Below, one piece after another: positions 41,656 to 49,877 of a stretch of 64,000 bases of DNA. The notes under the pieces were generated by a model. It was not told the origin of the DNA, searched no databases, and saw only the letters and a program-made list of their open reading frames with translations. Location of the stretch: positions 1 through 64,000 of the forward strand of contig NZ_BMPQ01000011.1 of NCBI RefSeq assembly GCF_014647675.1, written 5' to 3'. This DNA is from Streptomyces flaveus (lineage in GTDB: Bacteria; Actinomycetota; Actinomycetes; Streptomycetales; Streptomycetaceae). The position numbers and the translations under genes are program-made. Positions within the stretch are counted from its first letter, which is position 1; each line of letters starts with the position of its first letter.

Positions 41656-42542
41656 GTCCCTTCCCTTCCTGAGGTTCCCGCGCCCAGACAGCGGGCGACG
41701 GCGTCGCCCAGGCGCGCTTCGATGAGCTGTGGATTGCCGTCTCCGGCGGCGGCGAGGGCGAAGCCCCGGCTGATCGTGATCTCGCCGATGGGCCGCCAGG
41801 CCAGGTCGAGTTCCTCGGCTTGGGCGGGGGAGCACAGCAACAGGTCGCGTGAGCACAGGACTTCCGCCGCGGCGGTCGTCAGGTCGGGTGCGGCGACGAG
41901 TTGTGCGGGCCGCAGGCCGACCGCGTCGCGCAGGCGCGTCAGCGGGTCGCGGATGTGCGGCACGTCGTCCTCCGGCTGAATCCAGACGCGGCGGGCAGGG
42001 CCGGAGGATGCTCTTCCGACCCGCAGTGTTTCGAGATAGACGCGCTTCACGCCTGGTTTCCGGGCACCGCCGAGCCCGAGCGGCACGGACCACCTCGCGT
42101 CGTCCGGCGGTACCGCGAGCAGCGCGGCCCGCACTTGCTGTGCGTGGAGGAGCTCCGTGCGCTGCGTCGGTCCCGCGACGCGCAGATCGAGGGTGACGCC
42201 GTGCCCGCGTGCCTCGGCGACGAGGCGGGCGAGACCGGCCGTGGAGCAGATGCCGGGCACCGCGAGCCGCCATGGCTTGCGCTTGGCGGCCTCCGCCTCG
42301 TGCAGCAGCACGTCGGCCGCCTGCACGAGTTGCCTGGCCGTCGGCAGCATGTCCCGGCCGAAGGGGGTGAGAACGGCCCGTCGTGACGTGCGCTCGAACA
42401 ACGGCTCACCGAAGCGTTCCTCCAGGGCGGCGACGCGACGGCTGGCCACCGACTGGGACATCTGGGCGGCGGCCGCCCCGACGGTGAAACTGCCGTGCTC
42501 GCTCACGCTGACGAACGCACGACACGCTCCCACCAGATCCAC
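41652..42542 (-). CDS. blaA: BlaA: LysR-type activator of beta-lactamase
   Basis: About 296 aa from a GTG at 42542 (VDLVGACRAFVSVSEHGSFTVGAAAAQMSQSVASRRVAALEERFGEPLFER, the LysR helix-turn-helix). A longer frame to 42623 would start inside the operator region and is less likely. TAAGGT at 42555-42550 is 7 nt upstream of the GTG, indicating a leaderless mRNA. The C-terminal effector domain begins near residue 90. It is divergent from blaL and coupled to blaB, matching the S. cacaoi bla locus. Confidence 0.88.
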   Translation of the reverse strand: MDLVGACRAFVSVSEHGSFTVGAAAAQMSQSVASRRVAALEERFGEPLFERTSRRAVLTPFGRDMLPTARQLVQAADVLLHEAEAAKRKPWRLAVPGICSTAGLARLVAEARGHGVTLDLRVAGPTQRTELLHAQQVRAALLAVPPDDARWSVPLGLGGARKPGVKRVYLETLRVGRASSGPARRVWIQPEDDVPHIRDPLTRLRDAVGLRPAQLVAAPDLTTAAAEVLCSRDLLLCSPAQAEELDLAWRPIGEITISRGFALAAAGDGNPQLIEARLGDAVARCLGAGTSGREGT

Positions 42543-42549
42543 AGCCGGA

Positions 42550-42593
42550 ACCTTATGCCAGATCCATGGCCCGTTCTCATGCCGAATCAGCAT
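42550..42593. promoter_or_regulatory. blaA/blaL control region with LysR box
   Basis: ATGC-CGAATCA-GCAT at 42579-42593 is a perfect 4-bp-arm T-N11-A LysR box. A related imperfect site, ATGCCAGATCCATGG (42555-42569), overlaps the -10-like TAAGGT (42550-42555, minus) of blaA. The layout predicts BlaA autoregulation and blaL activation. Confidence 0.6.
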
Positions 42594-42679
42594 GGAGCGG
42601 CGCGTTCGCGTATTGGACCGCATGGCCGCCCGCCGGTGAGGGTGATCCCCGAACTCATGACCACCCAGGAGGTTGGACC

Positions 42680-43630
42680 ATGCAGACCCCGCAACACGCC
42701 CATGCTCGTACCGCCCTTCGCGGTGCGCTCGCCGCGCTCGCCCTCGTCGTCCCGCTCGTCGCCTGCGGCCAGGACGGTTCCTCGGCCTCGTCGCCCTCGT
42801 CGTCGGCGCGGTCCGCCGTGACGACGACCTCGATCGCGGCGACGGCCTCGTTCACCGGCGAATTGAAGGAACTGGAGCGCAAGTTCGACGCCCGGCTCGG
42901 TGTCTACGCCATCGACACCGGCACCGGGCGCGAGGTGGCCTACCGGGACGGCGAGCGGTTCGGCTACCACTCCACGTTCAAGGCGCTCGAAGCCGGCGCC
43001 GTGCTGCGGAAGTACTCCCTGAACGGCATGAACAAGGTGATCAAGTACTCCAGTGACGACCTGGTCGCCAACTCGCCCATCACCGAGAAGCACGTCGAGA
43101 CCGGGATGACCCTGCGCGAGCTGTGTGACGCCGCCGTCCGCTACAGCGACAACACCGCGGCCAACCTGCTGTTCGACGCACTCGGCGGCCCCAAGGGTCT
43201 CGAGGCGGACCTCAGGAAGCTGGGCGACAAGGTCACCCTGATGGAGCGCATCGAGCCCCACCTGAGCGACTGGGTGCCGGGCGAGACCCGGGACACGACC
43301 ACCCCGCGGGCGCTCGCCAAGGACCTGCGCGCGTACGTGCTCGGAGACGTCCTCCGCAAGCGCGAGCGCGCCCAGCTCGCGACGTGGCTGAAGACCAACA
43401 CCACCGGGAACGAGGTCATCCGGGCAGGGGTGCCCGAGGGCTGGGTGGTCGGCGACAAGACCGGAAGCGGCAGCGGCTACGGCGCCCGCAACGACATCGC
43501 CGTCGTGTGGCCCCCCGACTCCGCCCCCATCGTCATGGCGATCCTGACGAACCGTGGGAAGGCGGAGGACGTCCACGACAACAAACTGATCGCGGAAGCG
43601 GCGTCCGTGGTCGCCGAAACGTTGTCCTAG
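42680..43630 (+). CDS. blaL: Class A beta-lactamase, predicted lipoprotein
   Basis: A 316-aa enzyme that hydrolyses penicillins. The start follows AGGAGG at 42668-42673. The N-terminal region ends in LVAC with Cys29, a lipobox, so it is likely membrane-anchored on the outside. Catalytic motifs: Ser98-TFK (STFK), Ser156-Asp-Asn (YSDN), Glu192 (IEPHLSDW), and KTG in VVGDKTGSGSGYG. Spacing matches the S70, S130, E166 and K234 motifs of class A. It is divergent from blaA-blaB, which should induce it in response to beta-lactams. It is a resistance gene native to many streptomycetes. Confidence 0.95.
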   Translation: MQTPQHAHARTALRGALAALALVVPLVACGQDGSSASSPSSSARSAVTTTSIAATASFTGELKELERKFDARLGVYAIDTGTGREVAYRDGERFGYHSTFKALEAGAVLRKYSLNGMNKVIKYSSDDLVANSPITEKHVETGMTLRELCDAAVRYSDNTAANLLFDALGGPKGLEADLRKLGDKVTLMERIEPHLSDWVPGETRDTTTPRALAKDLRAYVLGDVLRKRERAQLATWLKTNTTGNEVIRAGVPEGWVVGDKTGSGSGYGARNDIAVVWPPDSAPIVMAILTNRGKAEDVHDNKLIAEAASVVAETLS

Positions 43631-43741
43631 CGGGAGACGGGGCCGCAGCCGAGCACCCCGGGGCGCCGAACCGCCCGGCCGCGGCGGTCACAGCGCGTCC
43701 CGGTCGCATCGGTGACGTGCGGGGACCTTGTCCACGATGGA

Positions 43742-45892
43742 TCACGCCGCATGTCGCCCACCCTTCCTCCCCGTACGCCTGCGCCTGCTCACCGGCACCA
43801 TCAGCGCTATCAGCCCTCCCAGAACCGCCGCGGCCACCCACCACGCGAGCGGTACGGAGCTCTCGTTGCTCGCGTTCTGGGTGGTGGCGGACTTCGGGGC
43901 GGCGCCGGAGGCCTGGGGGGCGGCGCGGGTGGTCGCTGAAGGGCTCGCGGTGTTCTTGCCGGTGGTCAGGACGACGTCGTTGCCGTCGCCGCCGCGGTAG
44001 CTGATCCGGTACTCGGTCCTGCCCACCTTGACCTTGGCGTTTTCCTTCAGGCCCTTGAAGGTGCCCTTCGTCTTCGCCTTGCCGGTGTGGTCGATGACGG
44101 TGACCGTCTTCGAAGAAGCCGCAGCAGTCGAAGAAGCCGCAGCAGTCGCAGAGGCCGGCTCGACCACGAGCCTCCCACCCAGCCGCAGCGCACCCCCCAC
44201 CTTCAACGCCCGGTCCTTCACGGTCAGTTGACCACCCGCGCCCTGCGTGTAGTCCCCGGTCACCGTCACCCCGCCGGAGACCTTCCCCGTACCCGTATTC
44301 GTCACCGCTCCGACGACCTTGCCCTTGCCGGACAGGGACGAGCTCAGGTTCAGCACCCCTCCGGACGCCCTGCGCACATCCAGCCGCGCCCCCGGTGAAG
44401 TGAGCCGGATCCCCTTGCTGCGCGCCAGGCTCGCCCCGTCGAGCGCGAGCGTGCCCTTCGTGACGGTCGTCGTGCCCGAGTACGTCACGCCGCTGGTCAG
44501 CGTCGTCGTGGCGGCACCCGACTGTGTGAGGGAGCCGCTGCCGCTGATCCTGGACAGGGAGAGCGGCTTGGTCGTGTTGCGCAGCACCAGCGAACCGTTG
44601 TTGACGACCTTGTAGAGGTCGCCCTTGGTGTACAGGCCGCCGTCGCCACCGGACTTGCCGCTGCCCAGGCGCAGCACCGCGCCCTTCTCGACCGTCGTCG
44701 AGCCGTTGTAGTACTGGACGGCGGCGAAGGTGACGTCGTTGCCCTGCGTCCCCTTGATGACGATGTCGCCGGCGCCGGGCGTGGACAGGGTGTCGTGGAA
44801 GACGCCGCCGCCGATCGGCGCGCCCAGCGTCACGGGCCCGTTGTAGTTGAAGGTGAGCAGTGAACGGGAGCGGGCCGCCAGCAGGTTGATGTATACGGTC
44901 TCGGCGGTGCCCGGCATGAAGATCTTGTTCGTGGTGCCGTCGCCCCACTGGACGTTGGCGCCCTTGATGTTGGTGCCGCGCTTGTTGATGTTCTTGCGTG
45001 CGGGCGTCCAGTTCAGGGCGGGGTCGCTGAGAGAGGGGTTGGTGTCGCCGCCCTGGTTCGACCAGCTGTACTGGCCGGTGAGGACGACCTTGCTGCCCGG
45101 CCGGGACTGGACGTTGATGTCGCTGCCGTACTCGCGCTGGTAGAAGTCCATGCGCTGGGTGACGGTCTGGCCCAGCGGGGTGTCGACGGTCCAGGTGCCC
45201 TGGTTGAGGACCTTGCGCATGTTGGGCAGTGACGTCGCGTACTCCGGTCGTCCGGCGTTCGCCTGTGTGCCGTTGTCTATCACCCCGGAGAAGGGGTGGG
45301 TGCCCGAGATGTCCCAGGTGCCCCAGAGGAACCTCGGCTGGGTGATCAGCCCGGAGCCGCTGATGGTGCCCAGGTTGTAGGCGCTGGTCAGGGAGAGCCG
45401 CAGGGTGCCGTCGACCCGGATGTTGTCCTGGTTGAGCCGGAACGCCGGGGTGTTGTACGGGAAGTGGCCGATCAGCCCGGTGGTGCCGCCGTTGCCGTAC
45501 TGCAGGGTCGCGCCGCGCTCGACCGTGATCGCGGGCGGGTCCGGGTTGGCCGTGGTGACGTACGGGTGGTTGCCGCCCTGCGTCCGCACCGCTTGCCGCT
45601 GCCGGGACTTGGGCAGTGTGAAGTCGCTGTCCTTGGTCAGGATCAGGGTGCCGGAGCCGCGCACGGTGAGCGTGCCCTCGCCCCGGAACACCCCGTTGTA
45701 CGTGGTCTTCCCGGCCGGCACGGTCACCACCGTGTCGCCGTCGAGCGTCACGTCGCGGCCCGCCAGTACCGCCGCGGTGACGTCGTCGGCCGCGGCGGGT
45801 GCCGCCGTCGCGCTCGGCGTCATGATCCCTGTCGCGAGCACGGCCAGCGCCGCGCCCGCTCCTGCTGCCCGTCCACGGATGTTCTTGTTCAC
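43742..45892 (-). CDS. Surface protein with PATR-type beta-helix repeats and C-terminal anchor
   Basis: A 716-aa exported protein. Signal peptide about residues 1-30 (MNKNIRGRAAGAGAALAVLATGIM). The body is Gly/Thr-rich with stretches like SGVTYSGTTTVTKGTLALDGASLARSKGIRL and ITVERGATLQYGNGG, the autotransporter-associated (PATR) repeats that build a beta-helix. A Ser/Thr/Ala-rich linker, a membrane segment (VPLAWWVAAAVLGGLIALMVPV) and a basic tail RRRRTGRKGGRHAA follow, so it is membrane-anchored rather than sortase-linked. No beta-barrel exists, as expected in a Gram-positive. The function may be adhesion or polysaccharide binding; it neighbours two glycosidases divergently. Confidence 0.82.
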   Translation of the reverse strand: MNKNIRGRAAGAGAALAVLATGIMTPSATAAPAAADDVTAAVLAGRDVTLDGDTVVTVPAGKTTYNGVFRGEGTLTVRGSGTLILTKDSDFTLPKSRQRQAVRTQGGNHPYVTTANPDPPAITVERGATLQYGNGGTTGLIGHFPYNTPAFRLNQDNIRVDGTLRLSLTSAYNLGTISGSGLITQPRFLWGTWDISGTHPFSGVIDNGTQANAGRPEYATSLPNMRKVLNQGTWTVDTPLGQTVTQRMDFYQREYGSDINVQSRPGSKVVLTGQYSWSNQGGDTNPSLSDPALNWTPARKNINKRGTNIKGANVQWGDGTTNKIFMPGTAETVYINLLAARSRSLLTFNYNGPVTLGAPIGGGVFHDTLSTPGAGDIVIKGTQGNDVTFAAVQYYNGSTTVEKGAVLRLGSGKSGGDGGLYTKGDLYKVVNNGSLVLRNTTKPLSLSRISGSGSLTQSGAATTTLTSGVTYSGTTTVTKGTLALDGASLARSKGIRLTSPGARLDVRRASGGVLNLSSSLSGKGKVVGAVTNTGTGKVSGGVTVTGDYTQGAGGQLTVKDRALKVGGALRLGGRLVVEPASATAAASSTAAASSKTVTVIDHTGKAKTKGTFKGLKENAKVKVGRTEYRISYRGGDGNDVVLTTGKNTASPSATTRAAPQASGAAPKSATTQNASNESSVPLAWWVAAAVLGGLIALMVPVSRRRRTGRKGGRHAA

Positions 45893-45937
45893 GCCTGTGG
45901 AGACGGGAGCAGAGCGGGGGCGATAACAAAAACTTGG

Positions 45938-45968
45938 GTCCGACTTCGAATCAGAAAGTGTCCGACTT
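45938..45968. promoter_or_regulatory. GTCCGACTT direct repeats, 22 bp apart
   Basis: GTCCGACTT occurs at 45938-45946 and 45960-45968 in the region between the divergent PATR and GH43 genes. The two-turn spacing and position upstream of a good promoter suggest an operator for a sugar-responsive regulator, not identified here. Confidence 0.45.
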
Positions 45969-45987
45969 TTTCTAACCTCCCGACCCG

Positions 45988-46016
45988 TTGACCTCCTCGT
46001 AACACACCCTTACCGT
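45988..46016 (+). promoter_or_regulatory. Vegetative-type promoter of the GH43 genes
   Basis: TTGACC (45988-45993) and TACCGT (46011-46016) are separated by 17 bp, close to the consensus for the main sigma factor of streptomycetes. Transcription would start near 46022, giving a leader of about 57 nt before the ATG at 46079. Confidence 0.55.
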
Positions 46017-46078
46017 TTCGGCGTTCGGAATCGCAGATACCGTTCGAAATGTCGAATGGTCCAGTGTGAGGGAACGAC

Positions 46079-47158
46079 ATGAGCCGCCTTGACGAGAGCC
46101 CCGAAATCCCGAGCCGCAGACTCGTCCTGAAGGGCGCCCTCGCCGCGGGCGCGCTCACCGCCGTGCCCCAGGTTGCCCAGGCCGCCACCCCGGACGCCGC
46201 CGGCGGGAGCTCCCGGTACGTCAACCCGCTCGTCCGCAACCGCGCCGATCCGCACATCCACCGTCACACCGACCACCGCTACTACTTCACGGCCACGTCC
46301 CCGGAGTACGACCGCATCATCCTGCGCCGCTCCCGCACCCTGCGGGGCATCGCGACCGCCGACGAGGCCGTCATCTGGCGCAAGCACGCCACCGGTGTCA
46401 TGGGCGCGCACATCTGGGCCCCGGAGATCCATCACATCGACGGCAAGTGGTACATCTACTTCGCCTCCGCGCCCGCCGAGGACATCTGGGCGATCCGCAT
46501 CTGGGTCCTGGAGAACTCCCACAGAGACCCCTTCAAGGGCACCTGGGTGGAGCGCGGCCAGCTGAAGACGGCCTGGGAGACCTTCTCCCTGGACGCCACC
46601 ACCTTCACCCACCGCGGCACCCGCTACCTCTCCTGGGCGCAGCACGAGCCCGGCATGGACAACAACACCGCGATCTGGCTCTCGAAGATGGCCGACCCGC
46701 TGACTCTGACGGGTCCTCAAGTGCGGCTCACCACACCGGAGTACGACTGGGAGACCATCGGCTTCAAGGTCAACGAGGGCGCGTCGTTCATCAAGCGCAA
46801 CGGCCGCATCTTCATGTCGTACTCGGCCAGCGCGACCGACCACAACTACTGCATGGGCCTGCTCACGGTGGACGCCGACGCCGACCTCATGAACCCGGCG
46901 AACTGGTCGAAGTCCCCGACCCCGGTGTTCACCAGCAACGACACCACCAAGCAGTACGGGCCGGGCCACAACTGCTTCACCGTCGCCGAGGACGGCCGCA
47001 CCGACGTCCTCGTCTACCACGCCCGCCAGTACAAGGAGATCGTCGGCGACCCGCTGAACGACCCCAACCGCCACACCCGCATCCAGAAACTGCGCTGGAA
47101 GCCGGACGGTACACCGGACTTCGGCATCCCCGTCGCCGACACCCCAGCCCGGGGTTGA
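46079..47158 (+). CDS. Secreted GH43 glycosidase (arabinofuranosidase-like), Tat exported
   Basis: A 359-aa enzyme with a Tat signal (SRRLVLKGALAAGALTAVPQ, twin Arg near residues 13-14). The GH43 five-bladed propeller is suggested by NPLVRNRADPHIHRHTDHRYYFTAT (catalytic Asp in ADP), IWAPEIHHIDGKWYIYFAS, and VNEGASFIKRNGRIFMSYSAS (Glu in NEGA, the general acid). The ATG follows GAGGGAACGAC. It probably removes arabinose side chains from plant or bacterial polysaccharides. The next gene is another GH43 protein, 64 bp downstream. Confidence 0.85.
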   Translation: MSRLDESPEIPSRRLVLKGALAAGALTAVPQVAQAATPDAAGGSSRYVNPLVRNRADPHIHRHTDHRYYFTATSPEYDRIILRRSRTLRGIATADEAVIWRKHATGVMGAHIWAPEIHHIDGKWYIYFASAPAEDIWAIRIWVLENSHRDPFKGTWVERGQLKTAWETFSLDATTFTHRGTRYLSWAQHEPGMDNNTAIWLSKMADPLTLTGPQVRLTTPEYDWETIGFKVNEGASFIKRNGRIFMSYSASATDHNYCMGLLTVDADADLMNPANWSKSPTPVFTSNDTTKQYGPGHNCFTVAEDGRTDVLVYHARQYKEIVGDPLNDPNRHTRIQKLRWKPDGTPDFGIPVADTPARG

Positions 47159-47222
47159 GGGCGACGACCCCCAACTGACCGGCTTCGCACGTCACTTCAC
47201 CGTCCTGAAGGAGAGTGTCCAG

Positions 47223-48689
47223 ATGCCACATGCTGGGACAACTGGAATAAGACGTGCCACACCAATGCGTGCTGGGATGAGGCGTCTGTGCGCCGTCCTC
47301 GTCGCCCTCGCTCTCGCCGTCGCCGGAGCACTCGCGACCGCGGGCCCCGCACAGGCGGCGCCCCAGACCATCACCAACGGCACGCAGTTCACCGACACTT
47401 CGGGCAATCCGTTGCACGCGCACGGCGGCGGAGTCCTCAAGGTCGGCTCGTACTACTACTGGTTCGGCGAGAACCGGAACTCCGACAACACCTTCCGGTA
47501 CGTGTCGGCCTACCGCTCCACGGACCTGAAGAACTGGGAGTTCCGCAACCACGTCCTGACCGAGGCCACCGACCCGGAGCTGGCGACCGCCAACATCGAG
47601 CGGCCGAAGGTCATGTACAACGCCGCCACCGGCAAGTACGTGATGTGGATGCACAAGGAGAACGGCGTCGACTACAGCGAGGCGCGCGCCGCCGTCGCCG
47701 TCTCGGACACCGTCGACGGCGACTACGAGTGGCAGGGCAGCTTCCGGCCGCTGGACCAGCACATGTCCCGTGACATCACGGTCTTCACCGACACCGACGG
47801 CACCGGCTACATGGTGTCCGCCGCCCGCGAGAACTACGACCTGCACATCTACCGGCTGACCAGCGACTACACCGGCATCGCCGCCCTGGTCGCCGACCCC
47901 TGGCACGGCGGCCACCGCGAGGCCCCGGCCCTCTTCAAGCGCAACGGCGTCTATTTCATGCTGACTTCGGGCGCCACGGGCTGGAACCCCAACCAGCAGC
48001 AGTACGCGACGGCCACCTCGCTCGCCGGTCCCTGGACGGCGATGCGCAACATCGGCGACTCGACGACGTACGGCTCGCAGACCACGTACGTCCTTCCCGT
48101 GCAGGGCAGTTCGGGCACCTCCTACCTCTACATGGGAGACCGCTGGGGCAACTCCTTCGGCGGCACGGTCAACGACTCGCGGTACGTCTGGCTGCCGCTG
48201 ACCTTCTCGAACTCCACCACGATGTCCATGTCCTGGTATCCGGAGGTCACCATCGACACGGCCGCCGGGACGATCACCGGTCGGGGCGGCCCGTACGAGA
48301 CGCTGGCCGCCCGGCACAGCGGCAAGTGCGCCGACGTCCCCGACCAGTCGATCCTCGCGGGCGCCCAGATCAAGCAGTGGACCTGCAACGGCGGCGGCAA
48401 CCAGCGGTTCTGGTTCAAGGACCTCGGCAACGGCTATGTCCAGCTGATGGCCCGTCACAGCTCGCTGTGCCTGCGGGAGAACGCCTCCAACGTCACCCAG
48501 GAGGCCTGCTCCACCTCCGCCACCGCTCAGCAGTGGTCGGTGACCACGTCGGGCGGCTACGTCACGCTGAAGTCCCGCGCCAGCGGCGAGTGCCTGGACG
48601 TGAACGGCGCGTCGACCGCCGACTCCGCCGCGATCATCACGTACGCCTGCAACGGGGCGACGAACCAGCAGTGGACTCGGGCCAGTTGA
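47223..48689 (+). CDS. Secreted GH43 (subfamily-24-like) glycosidase with CBM13 lectin domain
   Basis: A 488-aa exported protein. AAGGAG near 47208 supports the ATG at 47223; ATGs at 47265 and 47277 are also possible. Signal peptide ends near QAA. The catalytic region begins SGNPLHAHGGGVLKVGSYYYWFGENR and has IERPKVMYNAATGKYVMWMHKE, as in exo-beta-1,3-galactanases of streptomycetes. The last about 130 residues are a ricin-type CBM13 with QxW-like repeats (NQRFWFKD, AQQWSV, NQQWTRAS). It likely degrades galactan of arabinogalactan proteins together with the preceding GH43 enzyme. Confidence 0.82.
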   Translation: MPHAGTTGIRRATPMRAGMRRLCAVLVALALAVAGALATAGPAQAAPQTITNGTQFTDTSGNPLHAHGGGVLKVGSYYYWFGENRNSDNTFRYVSAYRSTDLKNWEFRNHVLTEATDPELATANIERPKVMYNAATGKYVMWMHKENGVDYSEARAAVAVSDTVDGDYEWQGSFRPLDQHMSRDITVFTDTDGTGYMVSAARENYDLHIYRLTSDYTGIAALVADPWHGGHREAPALFKRNGVYFMLTSGATGWNPNQQQYATATSLAGPWTAMRNIGDSTTYGSQTTYVLPVQGSSGTSYLYMGDRWGNSFGGTVNDSRYVWLPLTFSNSTTMSMSWYPEVTIDTAAGTITGRGGPYETLAARHSGKCADVPDQSILAGAQIKQWTCNGGGNQRFWFKDLGNGYVQLMARHSSLCLRENASNVTQEACSTSATAQQWSVTTSGGYVTLKSRASGECLDVNGASTADSAAIITYACNGATNQQWTRAS

Positions 48690-48698
48690 CGTAGGCCC

Positions 48699-49679
48699 TC
48701 ACTCCGTCTGGTGGAGGAGGAGTTCGGCCGACTCCTCCACCAGACGGCGCAGCACCGGTACGTAGTTTCCGTCGCCACCCAGTTCGGTCAGGAGGTGCTG
48801 GGCTTCGTCGCGGAACCTGCGCAGGTCTGCTTCGTACTGCTGAAGACTGGTGGGCGCGAGAAGGAGAGCTGTGAGCTCTGACCTCGCTTCCTCGGAACTT
48901 TTTGCGGCTGCGTGCAGGTCCAGGAGGCGGTTCCTGGATCGAGGTGACGCGTTCTCGAGGGTGCAGGCGAAGAGATAGGTGATGGTGCCGTTCCGCAGGT
49001 CTTCATTGCGGCCGGAGAGGATGTCCTCCTGGTCGTTGAGAAGCTGCAACAGGATGCCGAAGACATAGCCGAACTCACGCCATATCCTTATTCGTTCGTG
49101 TTCCGCGCCGGCCAATATCGCGCCCATTGCCGTGATCATGGCGAAGGGTGCCCCTGATTTACCTCGGTACGTCGTGATCACCGAGTCCCGTGTGGCGTCG
49201 CCGGCATCTCGGCGCAGATCGCTCAGCTGACCCTCGGTGCAGACGATTGCGCAGGTCAAGAGCTCGGCTGTCAGGGCGCCGCGCACCGAGTCGGGAATCT
49301 GTTGGGCCTGGATGATGTGAAGGGGAAGGGTGTTTCCGCTGATGATCGAGGCGAGCAGTGCCTCATTTTTGCCGAGCGCACCGGAAACGCTCGCGGCTTG
49401 CCCGTCCGCCAAGTCGTCGAGATAGCACGCGGAAGTCCACCCCAGCACATGGATCGCGGACAGTGGAACGGCAGGTCCGGGATCTCCTGTCTCGGCTCCG
49501 TGCACCAGGAGCGGCAGCACTTGCAGGGGGTACTTGAACTTCTGGTGCTGCAGGAGTTCGGTGACCGCATTCTTGATGGCGGTCGAGGAGGGGCCGAGCC
49601 GTTCGATGCTGGTTTTCAGCTCTGCGTCGATATTCGAGGAGAACTGCCGGTACAGGTCCAGGTATGAGGTGGAATTCAT
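48699..49679 (-). CDS. Polyprenyl synthetase family protein, atypical second motif
   Basis: A 326-aa isoprenoid-synthase fold protein. The first Asp-rich motif is DDLAD (YLDDLADG), but the second reads NDQED (LLNDQEDI), with Asn for the first Asp. ITTYRGKSGAPFAMITAMGAILAG fits the usual KT/GxxF region. AAGGAAG precedes the ATG. Codon use looks less GC-rich than in neighbours (codons such as GAT, TTT, CTT are frequent), a sign of recent transfer. No terpene cyclase or carotenoid gene is near. It may be a short-chain prenyltransferase or a ComQ-like peptide-modifying enzyme; the product is unknown. Confidence 0.8.
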   Translation of the reverse strand: MNSTSYLDLYRQFSSNIDAELKTSIERLGPSSTAIKNAVTELLQHQKFKYPLQVLPLLVHGAETGDPGPAVPLSAIHVLGWTSACYLDDLADGQAASVSGALGKNEALLASIISGNTLPLHIIQAQQIPDSVRGALTAELLTCAIVCTEGQLSDLRRDAGDATRDSVITTYRGKSGAPFAMITAMGAILAGAEHERIRIWREFGYVFGILLQLLNDQEDILSGRNEDLRNGTITYLFACTLENASPRSRNRLLDLHAAAKSSEEARSELTALLLAPTSLQQYEADLRRFRDEAQHLLTELGGDGNYVPVLRRLVEESAELLLHQTE

Positions 49680-49877
49680 GATGACTTCCTTTTTGTCGTG
49701 CCGCTTATGGCCCCGATTCGATCACTTCGAAACGTGGGCCGGCCAGGGCGCCTTCCAGCCATGGCCGGTTTCTCTCCGGTGGTACGGAACCGAGATGCCG
49801 CACACCTCTAGAAAGCGCTTGCCATCGCGGGGTACCGTCCAGCGACCAGGAGAAGCCGCCCTGTTGGAGGAGCCGCG

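Noticed and set aside
43533..45929. 798-aa minus-strand frame overlapping the PATR gene
   Set aside because: It is the neighbouring frame of the same region, rich in Arg/His/Gln; the 43742-45892 frame has a signal peptide and anchor.
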